Below the pieces are notes generated by a model. It was not told the origin of the DNA, did no database searches, and saw only the letters and a program-made list of their open reading frames with translations. A stretch of 64,000 nucleotides of DNA. It comes from Gulosibacter molinativorax (GTDB lineage Bacteria > Actinomycetota > Actinomycetes > Actinomycetales > Microbacteriaceae). Made by a program: the position numbers and the translations under genes. Numbering within the stretch: the stretch's first letter is position 1; the number at the start of each line of letters is the position of its first letter. The stretch lies in contig NZ_CP028426.1 of the NCBI RefSeq assembly GCF_003010915.2, positions 1 through 64,000 on the forward strand. The letters are read 5' to 3'. Positions 8,743 to 16,448 of this stretch are shown piece after piece.

Positions 8743-8748
8743 TACCGT
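8743..8748 (+). promoter_or_regulatory. -10 box TACCGT, leaderless type
   Basis: Ends 6 nt before the ATG at 8755; no Shine-Dalgarno is present. Confidence 0.5.
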
Positions 8749-8754
8749 TTCCCT

Positions 8755-9396
8755 ATGTCTAAGAGTGCCCAAAGCTTCTTCTACCGGATCCTGGTGCCTG
8801 CGCCCTTCATCCTGGCCGTTTGGGTGCTCGTCGCGTGGCTTGTGCTGCACCAGTCGGTGTCGGGCTTCCTCTCGCTCTTCATCATGATTCCGGCGGCCTT
8901 CATCCAAATGGCCGTCCTCGGGTTTCAGCTGTGGTTGCGTCCGAGCATCCGGCTCTCGCGCGCCTTCACTGCCGAGGATGCGTGGTGGTACTTCGGGACG
9001 TTCGCCGCGTGGGCGATTGCCGCGGCGTTGCCAAGTCAATGGGGTGGCCTCGTCGCGGTGGCGGCATTCATCATCGGTGCAATCGGGATGTCGCGTATCG
9101 GTCAGCGTTCGCGTCAGGAGGCGGTCGACACCATGACCGAGCGCGCCGATCGAATGCGCGACTTCCTCAATGAGCAGAACAGCGGGCCGCTTCCCAGGCC
9201 GAAGGGTCCGGGCGCGGGGCGGATCATCATCGTTGATACAAGTCGTGACGAGCCGCAGGACACCAATACCGAGTGGGAAGAGCGGGGTCCCGCAACCAAC
9301 CCGAGGCGCAAGCCGATCGAGGGCGAAATCCTCCGGGACGACGAAGACGACGACCCCGACGTCGAAGAATGGCAAGCTCGGCCACATTCGAACTAG
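8755..9396 (+). CDS. hypothetical four-helix membrane protein
   Basis: I do not recognise a functional family. The 213-residue protein has four hydrophobic stretches in its first 120 residues (VPAPFILAVWVLVAWLVL, FLSLFIMIPAAFIQMAVLGF, a third around WYFGTFAAWAIAAAL, and LVAVAAFIIGAIGM). A cytoplasmic-type hydrophilic tail of about 90 residues follows, with Arg/Pro clusters and a strongly acidic end (DDEDDDPDVEEW). It lies between the GCS2-type ligase and rplS in the same direction, but with its own promoter. Confidence 0.75.
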   Translation: MSKSAQSFFYRILVPAPFILAVWVLVAWLVLHQSVSGFLSLFIMIPAAFIQMAVLGFQLWLRPSIRLSRAFTAEDAWWYFGTFAAWAIAAALPSQWGGLVAVAAFIIGAIGMSRIGQRSRQEAVDTMTERADRMRDFLNEQNSGPLPRPKGPGAGRIIIVDTSRDEPQDTNTEWEERGPATNPRRKPIEGEILRDDEDDDPDVEEWQARPHSN

Positions 9397-9445
9397 CGCG
9401 GCACGGTGCCGACAGGGTAGGCTTATCGCTTGTGCCGCGTCGTGA

Positions 9446-9518
9446 CTCTGCCACAGGGGACACTCCGAATGCGGATTTTTTGACTTTTCTTATGTACCCG
9501 ACCTGTGGCGGGACAGAG
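9446..9518 (+). promoter_or_regulatory. structured leader upstream of rplS, possible L19 autoregulatory element
   Basis: CTCTG-CCACAG (9446-9456) can pair with CTGTGG (9503-9508) and, after a 5-nt bulge, CAGAG (9514-9518). A small hairpin TCCG-AATG-CGGA followed by six T (9464-9481) sits inside the same region and resembles an attenuator. The ribosome site before rplS is weak. L19 leaders with autoregulation are known in other bacteria; no homology to a catalogued element can be claimed here. Confidence 0.4.
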
Positions 9519-9532
9519 AGTGATTACTCATC

Positions 9533-9880
9533 ATGAGCAACATCATTGACGAAATCAACGCGGAATCGCTCCGCGAGGTACCCGACTTCCGTCCGGGTGA
9601 CACCGTCAAGGTACACGTAAACATCGTTGAAGGTACGCGTTCGCGTGTCCAGGTATTCCAGGGCATCGTGATCGGTCGCCAGGGCGCCGGTGTTTCGGAG
9701 ACCTTCACCGTTCGTAAGATCAGCTTCCAGGTTGGTGTCGAGCGTATGTTCCCCGTGCACTCGCCGATCATCGAGAAGATCGAGGTCGTCAGCCGCGGTC
9801 AGGTTCGCCGCGCGAAGCTGTACTACCTCCGCGACCTCCGCGGTAAGGCAGCGAAGATCCGCGAGAAGCGCGAGAACTAA
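9533..9880 (+). CDS. rplS: 50S ribosomal protein L19
   Basis: L19 sits at the 30S-50S interface. The 115-residue protein has the family core [20 protein letters not shown] (about 16-35) and the later [20 protein letters not shown] segment, ending in [20 protein letters not shown]. Length is normal. A strong terminator follows 12 nt downstream, so rplS is apparently a single-gene transcript rather than part of rpsP-trmD as in E. coli. Confidence 0.98.
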   Translation: MSNIIDEINAESLREVPDFRPGDTVKVHVNIVEGTRSRVQVFQGIVIGRQGAGVSETFTVRKISFQVGVERMFPVHSPIIEKIEVVSRGQVRRAKLYYLRDLRGKAAKIREKREN

Positions 9881-9892
9881 TCTCGATTCCGT

Positions 9893-9937
9893 AACACGCC
9901 GACCCCCGCACGATTCGTGCGGGGGTCGGCGTGTTTT
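9893..9937 (+). terminator. intrinsic terminator of rplS
   Basis: A perfect 20-bp stem (9893-9912 with 9916-9935) closes a 3-nt loop and ends in TTTT. It is the strongest intrinsic terminator in the window. Confidence 0.93.
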
Positions 9938-9981
9938 GTGGGCCTAGACTCAGTCGAGATCAATTACGAGGAGAAACCCGC

Positions 9982-10794
9982 TTGCCAGTCCCCGAAATCC
10001 CGGATGACGACGAACTCATTCCCGACGTCATCCGGCACTCTCACGGTCCGCGTCACCGTGTACGTGTTGGCACCGGGGTCGACGACAACGGCAACGTCGT
10101 CCACCGCAACACGGTCGGACTCTTCCTTCGGGACCTCCTCGTCATCGCCGCGCTGGCGCTCGTCATCTCGATGGTCGTCAAGACCTTCCTCTTGCGACCC
10201 TTCTACATCCCGTCGGCCTCGATGCACGACACCCTGGTCGAGGAAGACCGCGTGCTCGTGAACCTCCTCGTGCCGAAGCTCTTCGAGCTGCACCGCGGCG
10301 ACATCGTCGTGTTCGAGGATCCGGGTGGGTGGATGCCCGTGACCACGCCGCCACCGAAGGACCCGATCACCGCGGTCGGCGACGGGATCCTTGAGGCCGT
10401 GGGGCTGAAGCCCGAGGACTCCACCAATCACCTCATCAAGCGCATCATCGGGCTTCCGGGCGACCACATCGTGTGCTGCAACGCGTACGGTCAGCTCGTG
10501 ATCAACGACGTGCCGGTTCAGGAACCGTACGTCGTGTTCGGCGACAACACCGCCGCTTCCGGAATCGAGTTCGACGTGACCGTGCCGAAGGACTCCATTT
10601 GGGTGATGGGCGACAACCGCTACAACTCGCAGGACTCGCGCGCGCACCAGGATCTTCCCACCGGCGGTTTCGTGCCGTATAGCGACATCGTCGGCCAGGC
10701 TTTCGCGATCAACTGGCCCGCGAACCGGATGCAGTTCCTCGACAGCCATCCCGAGGTGTTCACCGACGTGCCAAGTCGGGACCCGAACGAATGA
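9982..10794 (+). CDS. lepB: signal peptidase I
   Basis: LepB cleaves signal peptides of exported proteins at the outer face of the membrane. I choose the TTG at 9982 (protein begins MPVPEIPDDDELIP, 270 residues) because GAGGAG lies 8 nt upstream, whereas the longer frame would start inside the rplS terminator. One N-terminal membrane helix (about residues 50-70, LFLRDLLVIAALALVISMVV) precedes the catalytic Ser in YIPSASMHDTL (about 80) and the catalytic Lys in HLIKRIIGLPGD (about 155), with the later box MGDNRYNSQDSR. The last codons overlap rnhB by 4 nt. Confidence 0.95.
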   Translation: MPVPEIPDDDELIPDVIRHSHGPRHRVRVGTGVDDNGNVVHRNTVGLFLRDLLVIAALALVISMVVKTFLLRPFYIPSASMHDTLVEEDRVLVNLLVPKLFELHRGDIVVFEDPGGWMPVTTPPPKDPITAVGDGILEAVGLKPEDSTNHLIKRIIGLPGDHIVCCNAYGQLVINDVPVQEPYVVFGDNTAASGIEFDVTVPKDSIWVMGDNRYNSQDSRAHQDLPTGGFVPYSDIVGQAFAINWPANRMQFLDSHPEVFTDVPSRDPNE

Positions 10795-11459
10795 CGCCGG
10801 CGGTACCGTCCCTCGACGTCGAGCGAGGGATGTTCGGCGACGTACCAATTGTCATCGGGATTGACGAGGTTGGTCGCGGCGCGCTCGCGGGCCCGGTCGC
10901 GGTCGGGTTGTGCGCGCTTCGTGTGGAGGATCTCGACGTGGCGTTCCCGGAGGGGCTGCGAGACTCGAAACTCCTCAGCGAAAAGAAGCGTGAGGTGCTC
11001 GCACCCGCGAGCGCCGCGTGGGTCTGGGAGAGCGCGGTCGGCTGGGCGAGCGCGGCCGAGATTGATGAGTACGGCATCGGGGCGTGCCTCGCCGCCGCGG
11101 CGGTGCGGGGCCTCGGCGAGCTGTGGCAGGCCGGCGTGCCGATCAGCGAGGCGGGCATCCTGCTCGATGGCTCACACGACTGGCTGACGCCGGGGCTTGA
11201 CTCCCCGCTGCGCGTCACCGTGCGTCCGAAGGCCGACCGCGACTGCGCGGTCGTCGCCGCGGCGAGCGTCATCGCTAAGGTGAGGCGGGATGCGCACATG
11301 CGCGAGCTTGTCGCATCCGATTCCTCGCTCGCGGTCTACGGCTGGGAATCGAACAAGGGCTACGGGTCGGCTGCCCACCGCGAGGCGATCATCGCGAACG
11401 GGCCGAGCGGTGAGCATCGCCGCAGCTGGCTGAGTCGCATCCTGACCGCTTCCAGTTAG
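10791..11459 (+). CDS. rnhB: ribonuclease HII
   Basis: RNase HII removes ribonucleotides from RNA-DNA hybrids. The 222-residue protein carries the acidic catalytic residues: Asp-Glu in GIDEVGRGALAGP, Asp in GILLDGSHDW, and Asp in RPKADRDCAVVAAASVIAK. The start overlaps the lepB stop (ATGA), the typical coupled lepB-rnhB arrangement of actinobacteria. Family and length agree with the normal enzyme. Confidence 0.96.
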   Translation: MTPAVPSLDVERGMFGDVPIVIGIDEVGRGALAGPVAVGLCALRVEDLDVAFPEGLRDSKLLSEKKREVLAPASAAWVWESAVGWASAAEIDEYGIGACLAAAAVRGLGELWQAGVPISEAGILLDGSHDWLTPGLDSPLRVTVRPKADRDCAVVAAASVIAKVRRDAHMRELVASDSSLAVYGWESNKGYGSAAHREAIIANGPSGEHRRSWLSRILTASS

Positions 11460-11486
11460 GAACCCCACGGGTTCACCAAACGGAAC

Positions 11487-11492
11487 TAGACT
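11487..11492 (+). promoter_or_regulatory. -10 box TAGACT before the DUF2469 gene
   Basis: Ends 8 nt before the ATG at 11501. The same hexamer precedes fadD, gatC, the coiled-coil gene and the erm leader. Confidence 0.55.
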
Positions 11493-11500
11493 GGTGAGTT

Positions 11501-11824
11501 ATGAATGACGATGCCTTCGACGACTACGAGCGCGGGCTCGAACTCTCCCTGTTCCAGGAGTATCGCGACGTTTCGTCGCAGTTCAAGTACGTGGTCGAGA
11601 CCGAGCGGCGGTTCTACCTCGCCAACGAGGTCTCGCTCGAGCGGCGGGATGCGGCGAACGACTTCTACTTCGAGCTCACGATGCGCGATGTGTGGGTCTG
11701 GGACATCTATCGCTCCGACCGCTTCGTGAAGCAGGTTCGCGTGCTGACGTTCAAGGACGTCAACGTGGAGGAACTCAACGCGCACGACTTCGAGCTGCCC
11801 AAAGAACTCTCGCTCGACGACTAG
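11501..11824 (+). CDS. DUF2469-family protein
   Basis: A 107-residue conserved actinobacterial protein of unknown function (DUF2469). It is acidic and rich in aromatic residues (YVVETERRFYLANEVSLER, then FYFELTMRDVWVWDIYRSDRF). It characteristically follows rnhB and precedes yraN in actinobacteria; here a PAP2 gene and a ThDP-enzyme gene intervene. No catalytic motif is evident. Confidence 0.88.
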   Translation: MNDDAFDDYERGLELSLFQEYRDVSSQFKYVVETERRFYLANEVSLERRDAANDFYFELTMRDVWVWDIYRSDRFVKQVRVLTFKDVNVEELNAHDFELPKELSLDD

Positions 11825-11890
11825 CGAGGGCGCGTAAGAAGCCGCGGTGGCTCGTCAAGCGAGTCGCGCGGCGGATCGGGCAGTGAGCGC

Positions 11891-11896
11891 TACATT
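11891..11896 (+). promoter_or_regulatory. -10 box TACATT, leaderless type
   Basis: Ends 6 nt before the ATG at 11903; no Shine-Dalgarno. Confidence 0.55.
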
Positions 11897-11902
11897 CGCT
11901 CT

Positions 11903-12592
11903 ATGACCAATCCCAGAATCACCCCCGAGACTGCGGCGAAAGCGTCCCGTCACTGGCCGCTCATCTCGGCGCTCACGGCGTTTGGGCTCGTCGCGGCGCT
12001 CGCGCTCGTCATCGTGTATCGCGAGGCGAATAAGCCCTTCGGGTTCGAGGTCGAATGGATGGGCGAAATCGTCGAGCACCGCGGCCAGCCGTGGACGGCC
12101 CTCGCGATGGTGTTCAACAGTATTGGCGGCGGTATCCTCGCCATCGCGGTGATTCCGGTCGTGATCATCGTCGCGCTGCTACTGTTCCGGCGGCCCTGGG
12201 CGGCGGTCTACTACTCGTCCGCGACGATTCTGACGACCGTGCTCGTGCAGGTCGTGAAGTACCTCGTGCATCGCCCGCGACCGACCGAGATCCTGGTCGC
12301 AACCGACCCGGGCTCGTTTCCGTCGGGGCATAGCGCGAACGCCGCCGTGATGGCGGCGACGCTCGCGATCATTTTTCCCCGGGTGTGGGTGTGGGTGCTC
12401 GGTAGCATCTACACGATCGGCATGATGCTGTCACGCACGTACCTCGGGGCGCACTGGATCTCCGACACCGTCGGCGGCCTACTCATCGGGATCGGCGTCG
12501 CGATCATGCTCTGGGCACCGCTCGCGACGCGACTGCACCGCGAAAGTGAGCTTGCGCATCCGCCGATCTGGCAGCGGCTGCCGGGTACTTAG
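11903..12592 (+). CDS. PAP2-superfamily phosphatase, membrane-bound
   Basis: A 229-residue integral membrane phosphatase of the PAP2 (vanadium-chloroperoxidase-like) family. The three signature motifs are visible: KYLVHRPRP (about 118), PSGHSANA (about 138) and SRTYLGAHWISD (about 178), with the catalytic His residues in the last two. Five to six hydrophobic helices surround them. Likely substrates are phosphatidic acid, phosphatidylglycerol phosphate or undecaprenyl diphosphate; the sequence alone does not decide. It converges on the ThDP enzyme with a 4-bp stop overlap. Confidence 0.9.
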   Translation: MTNPRITPETAAKASRHWPLISALTAFGLVAALALVIVYREANKPFGFEVEWMGEIVEHRGQPWTALAMVFNSIGGGILAIAVIPVVIIVALLLFRRPWAAVYYSSATILTTVLVQVVKYLVHRPRPTEILVATDPGSFPSGHSANAAVMAATLAIIFPRVWVWVLGSIYTIGMMLSRTYLGAHWISDTVGGLLIGIGVAIMLWAPLATRLHRESELAHPPIWQRLPGT

Positions 12593-14247
12593 GCGTCGAC
12601 CGTGGCCTGCGTCTGGCGCTTGAGGTTGTCCATGATCTCGCGCTGGTAGGGCGCGACGACCGTGTTCGAGATTCGGCAGTCGAGCAGCCAGGTGCCGGGC
12701 TCATCGCCCGCGGCCCAGGCCGCCCACTCGTCGAGGTCCGCGAGGCTGCGTACGACGGTGCCGCGTGCGCCGACGCCCTCGGCGAACTTCGTAAAGTCGA
12801 CCTGCTCGATCAGCATGGGGGTCTCGTCGAGGCCGAGCTGACCGTACTGCGTGACCTCGGCGGTGTAGGACGCGTCGTTGTAGACCACGACGGTGGCGCG
12901 CTTCGCCGTGCGGACGGTGGAGTCGAGGTCGGCGATCGCCATGAGGCCGCCGCCGTCGCCCGTGACGAGCACGAGCATCCGGTCCGAGTCGTTCGCGGCG
13001 ATCGCGGCACCCGGCGCGGACGAGAAGCCGAGGCCAATCGATTGGAACTGGGTGCCCACGAGCACGATCGAGTCGGGGGAGGGCATGCTGAGGTGCGTGT
13101 TTGCCCAGCCGATGAAGTGGCCGCCGTCGGATGCGATGAGTCGCGCCTCCGGGATGCGCTCGTCCAGCGCCTTGGTCAGGGAGCGCGGGTCGAGGCGACC
13201 GTCCTCGGCAAGCTCCGGAGCCTCGTCGCGCGCGAATTGCGCGGTCGAGACCTCGTCGGCGTTAAGGCCAGGCCACGTGTCGGCACTCGGGGCCACCTCG
13301 GCGAGGATGCCCTCGATCGTGGATGCGGCACTCGCCTGCATGAAGTGGGTCACCTTCGGCGACGTCGGGGCATCGAGCAGGTCGATCTGGATGAGCTTCG
13401 CATCCTCGCGGAAGATCCGGTTGAAGCCCATCGTGAACTGGTTGAGGCTCGCGCCGACCGCGAGGATCACGTCGGCCTGGCCGAGGTATTCGAGCGTTCG
13501 GTCCGAGGAAAAGCCGCCGCAGACACCGGCGTCGAGCTTGCGGCCGACGAACATGCCGCGCGCGGGGGCCGAGGTCACCGTGACCGCGCCGAGGCGGTCG
13601 GCGAGCTCGGTGAGTGAGGACCGAGCCTCGCGTGCGCCGCGGCCCGCGAGGATGACCGGTCGGGATGCGCCGCCCAACAGGCTCGCGATCTCGGCAACCT
13701 GCTGCGCATCCGCGCCGGGTCGCTCGGGGGCTGCGGCAGTGAAGTCGGCCTCGGGCTCGTCGGTGCTGGCCGAGGGGAGGTCGTAGGGGATCGCGAGGAC
13801 GACCGGGCCGCGGGTCTGCAGCGCGAGTTCGACCGCCGAGCGAGTGTCGCGCCCCGGTGTCTCACGCGTCACGACGATCGTCGGTGCACCGCAGGCCTTC
13901 GCGACGGCAACTTGATCGATGTCCCACGGGCGAGGCCCGCTCGTGGGGGCGTCGCCGACGACGAGCACGAGCGGGGTGCGCGACATAGCGGCATCGGTCA
14001 GTGCCGTGAGGGTGTTCGTGAAGCCAGCGCCATAGGTCGCGGTCGCGACGGCCAGTTCGCGGGTGGCGCGGTGATACGCGTCTGCGGATGCGACGGTCGC
14101 GGCCTCGTGGCGGACCGCGGTGAAGCGCAGGTCGGTCAGCCGCAGCATGGCGTCAATGAGAAACGCATTTCCGTTGCCCATCAGGCCAAAGACGTCCTTG
14201 GCGTTGGCTCCGAGGGTCGTGGCGATGCGTTCTGCGACGGTGGTCAT
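12589..14247 (-). CDS. thiamine-diphosphate-dependent enzyme, acetolactate-synthase-like
   Basis: A 552-residue enzyme with the three-domain ThDP fold. The N-terminal PYR domain carries the cofactor-activating Glu in VRHEAATVASADAY (about residue 45), a central nucleotide-like domain follows, and the C-terminal PP domain has the metal-binding GDGGGLMAIADLD with the following VVVYNDAS. Related enzymes include IlvB and benzoylformate or sulfopyruvate decarboxylases. No small regulatory subunit gene is adjacent, so a catabolic decarboxylase is as likely as acetolactate synthase. The start at 14247 has GGAG 8 nt upstream; a longer form from 14268 is less likely. Confidence 0.85.
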   Translation of the reverse strand: MTTVAERIATTLGANAKDVFGLMGNGNAFLIDAMLRLTDLRFTAVRHEAATVASADAYHRATRELAVATATYGAGFTNTLTALTDAAMSRTPLVLVVGDAPTSGPRPWDIDQVAVAKACGAPTIVVTRETPGRDTRSAVELALQTRGPVVLAIPYDLPSASTDEPEADFTAAAPERPGADAQQVAEIASLLGGASRPVILAGRGAREARSSLTELADRLGAVTVTSAPARGMFVGRKLDAGVCGGFSSDRTLEYLGQADVILAVGASLNQFTMGFNRIFREDAKLIQIDLLDAPTSPKVTHFMQASAASTIEGILAEVAPSADTWPGLNADEVSTAQFARDEAPELAEDGRLDPRSLTKALDERIPEARLIASDGGHFIGWANTHLSMPSPDSIVLVGTQFQSIGLGFSSAPGAAIAANDSDRMLVLVTGDGGGLMAIADLDSTVRTAKRATVVVYNDASYTAEVTQYGQLGLDETPMLIEQVDFTKFAEGVGARGTVVRSLADLDEWAAWAAGDEPGTWLLDCRISNTVVAPYQREIMDNLKRQTQATVDA

Positions 14248-14325
14248 GCGCGGTGCTCCAATCAGCATTGAGTGGCGGTGGGGCTTCGAGTGGAAGTGCT
14301 CCGACGCTACCCGAACTTTCTCTTC

Positions 14326-14341
14326 TGCGATATTGATCGCA
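14326..14341. promoter_or_regulatory. candidate operator between the ThDP-enzyme gene and yraN
   Basis: TGCGAT-N4-ATCGCA is a perfect 6-bp inverted repeat with a 4-bp centre in the 270-bp divergent region 14248-14517. The rest of that gap holds no credible gene. Confidence 0.35.
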
Positions 14342-14517
14342 AAAAAGCTTTACAGATTGTCAGGTGGCGCAGGGGGTGGCTGTGGAGTTCTGGCTGTCCA
14401 CACCTAACAGCGGTGGCCGAGCGGTTCCCGCGCGAGCAGCGCATCCTCGTTCTTGAAACTACTCGACGCAGGGCCCGTGTCAATGGTCGCCGGCGTCGCT
14501 TGAACGAGGGGACGTCG

Positions 14518-14883
14518 ATGGGGTCGAACGTGGAATTGGGGAGGACCGGGGAAGCGCTCGCCGCACGGTACTTCGAATCGCTTGGCTACGAGATTCTCGA
14601 GCGAAACTGGCGGTGCGCCGATGGCGAGATCGACCTCGTGGTTCGGGACGGCCAGAGCATCGTGTGTGTCGAGGTGAAGACGCGTCGTTCTCTGCGGGCG
14701 GGGCATCCGCTCGAGGCGATCACGCAGGCCAAGCTCGGCAGGATGCGCCGCGTCGCCGTCTCGTGGGTCGCGGCACATCCCGAGTATCGCGGCGCACTCC
14801 GCCTCGACGTGGTGTCCATCGTGCTGGCGCCGGGTGCCGAGCCCGCCCTCATCCACGTCGAGGGCGTGGGGGACCTCGCGTGA
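14518..14883 (+). CDS. yraN: YraN-family (UPF0102) nuclease-fold protein
   Basis: A 121-residue protein of the YraN family with a restriction-endonuclease-like PD-(D/E)XK core: Glu in NVELGRTGEALA, GEIDLVVRDGQSIVCVEVKT supplying Asp and the ExK, then a basic helix. Function is unsettled; it is consistently beside comM and dprA and is thought to act in DNA processing. Start ATG at 14518 is preceded by GAGGGG; the upstream open frame is non-family. It overlaps comM by 4 nt (GTGA). Confidence 0.9.
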   Translation: MGSNVELGRTGEALAARYFESLGYEILERNWRCADGEIDLVVRDGQSIVCVEVKTRRSLRAGHPLEAITQAKLGRMRRVAVSWVAAHPEYRGALRLDVVSIVLAPGAEPALIHVEGVGDLA

Positions 14884-16448
14884 GCGTCACGAGCAAGTCC
14901 TGGTCGATCGCGCTCGAGGGGCTCGGCGGACACAGCGTCGAGGTCGAGACGCACGTGACCTCCGGGCTGCCTCGCTTCGCGCTGATCGGGTTGCCGGATG
15001 CGTCGCTCGGGGAGGCGGGGGACCGCATCCGGGCGGCGCTCGATTCGGTGGGCTGCCGGCTACCGCCCGAGCGAGTGACGACGAACATGCTGCCTGCGTC
15101 GCTGCGTAAGCATGGGTCGGGCTTCGACATGGCCATCGCGGCGTCGATACTGGGCGCGACGCGCATGATCGATCCGGCCGCGCCCGGGCGAAACATGCAC
15201 ATCGGGGAGCTCTCGCTTACCGGTGAGGTGCGATCGGTGCGCGGGGTGCTGCCCGCGGTCCTCGCCGCGCGGAACGCCGGATTCGAGACGGCCCTTGTGC
15301 CCGCGGAATCGGAGGCCGAGGCACGCCTCGTCGAGGGGATCCGCATCGTGCCGGTCGCATCCGTATATGAGCTTGCGGTGCATTACGGGGCCGACCCGCT
15401 GTCGCTGATCGAGCCGCCACCGAATGTGAGGAGCCCGCTGGCGACGGCGGTGTCGCGGAGAGACCGCGCGACGTCGGACCTGCAGGATGTGCTCGGTCAA
15501 GAAGAGGCCGTGCGGGCGCTGCTTGTGACGGCGGCCGGGGGTCATCACCTCTTCATGCAGGGGCCGCCAGGATCGGGCAAGACGATGCTTGCCGAGCGGC
15601 TCCCGGGGATCCTGCCCGACCTCGATTCGAGCCGCGCGATCGAGGTGGCCGCGCTGCGCTCCCTGCGCGGGCTCAATGTCCCCGGCGAGCTCAGCCTGCG
15701 ACCGCCATTTCAAGCGCCGCACCACACGGCCTCGGCGGTCGCGCTGATCGGCGGGGGATCGGGCGTCATTCAGCCCGGTGCGCTGTCGCTCGCGTCGCAC
15801 GGCGTGCTGTTCCTCGACGAGGCGCCGGAGTTCCCGCGGCACGTGCTCGACAGCCTCCGGCAGCCGCTCGAGTCCGGGGAGATCACGATTCACCGGGCAC
15901 GCTCGAGCGCATCCTTCCCCGCCCGGGCGCAGCTCGTGCTCGCGGCGAATCCGTGCCCGTGCGGGAATGCCGGGGCCGCCGACCTCGCGTGTGAGTGCAC
16001 CCCGAGCACGCAGCGCCGGTACCTCGCGCGGCTGAGCGGGCCGTTGCTCGACCGAGTCGACGTGCAGCTGCGCGTCGAGAAAGCCGGGATCGCCGCGCTG
16101 CGGCTCCAGGCCGACGGGGCGGTCGGGAGCCTGACCACGGCCGTTGCGGCCGCGCAGGTGCGGGAAGCGCGCGAGCGCGCGCGGCGGAGATTCGGGCGGA
16201 TGTCGTTCGACCGCAACGCCGACCTCACCTCGGCCGCGCTGCGCGCTCCCGAACTGCGCCCAGAGCCGGGCGCAGCCGACCTCCTCGATCGCGCACTCGT
16301 CCGCGGCCAAATCTCGATGCGGGGCTACTCGCGCATCCAACGGGTCGCGTGGACGATTGCCGACCTCGAAGGCAAAGACCGACCCACCTCGGCGCACGTC
16401 GCCGAGGCCCTCTACTACCGAGTTCGTGACGCACAGAAAGTTGCCTGA
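14880..16448 (+). CDS. comM: ComM/YifB-family AAA+ ATPase (magnesium-chelatase-like)
   Basis: A 522-residue hexameric-type ATPase. In Vibrio and related bacteria ComM is a helicase that extends branch migration of incoming DNA during transformation. GTG start overlaps the yraN stop. The N-terminal ChlI-like domain has SGLPRFALIGLPDASLGE; the AAA core has Walker A GPPGSGKTMLAERLPG (about 224), APHHTASAVALIGGG (about 280), Walker B GVLFLDEAPEF (about 308) and a zinc-like CPCGNAG..C cluster near 360. The C-terminal lid carries SMRGYSRIQRVAWTIADL. It overlaps dprA by one base (TGATG). Confidence 0.95.
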   Translation: MSVTSKSWSIALEGLGGHSVEVETHVTSGLPRFALIGLPDASLGEAGDRIRAALDSVGCRLPPERVTTNMLPASLRKHGSGFDMAIAASILGATRMIDPAAPGRNMHIGELSLTGEVRSVRGVLPAVLAARNAGFETALVPAESEAEARLVEGIRIVPVASVYELAVHYGADPLSLIEPPPNVRSPLATAVSRRDRATSDLQDVLGQEEAVRALLVTAAGGHHLFMQGPPGSGKTMLAERLPGILPDLDSSRAIEVAALRSLRGLNVPGELSLRPPFQAPHHTASAVALIGGGSGVIQPGALSLASHGVLFLDEAPEFPRHVLDSLRQPLESGEITIHRARSSASFPARAQLVLAANPCPCGNAGAADLACECTPSTQRRYLARLSGPLLDRVDVQLRVEKAGIAALRLQADGAVGSLTTAVAAAQVREARERARRRFGRMSFDRNADLTSAALRAPELRPEPGAADLLDRALVRGQISMRGYSRIQRVAWTIADLEGKDRPTSAHVAEALYYRVRDAQKVA

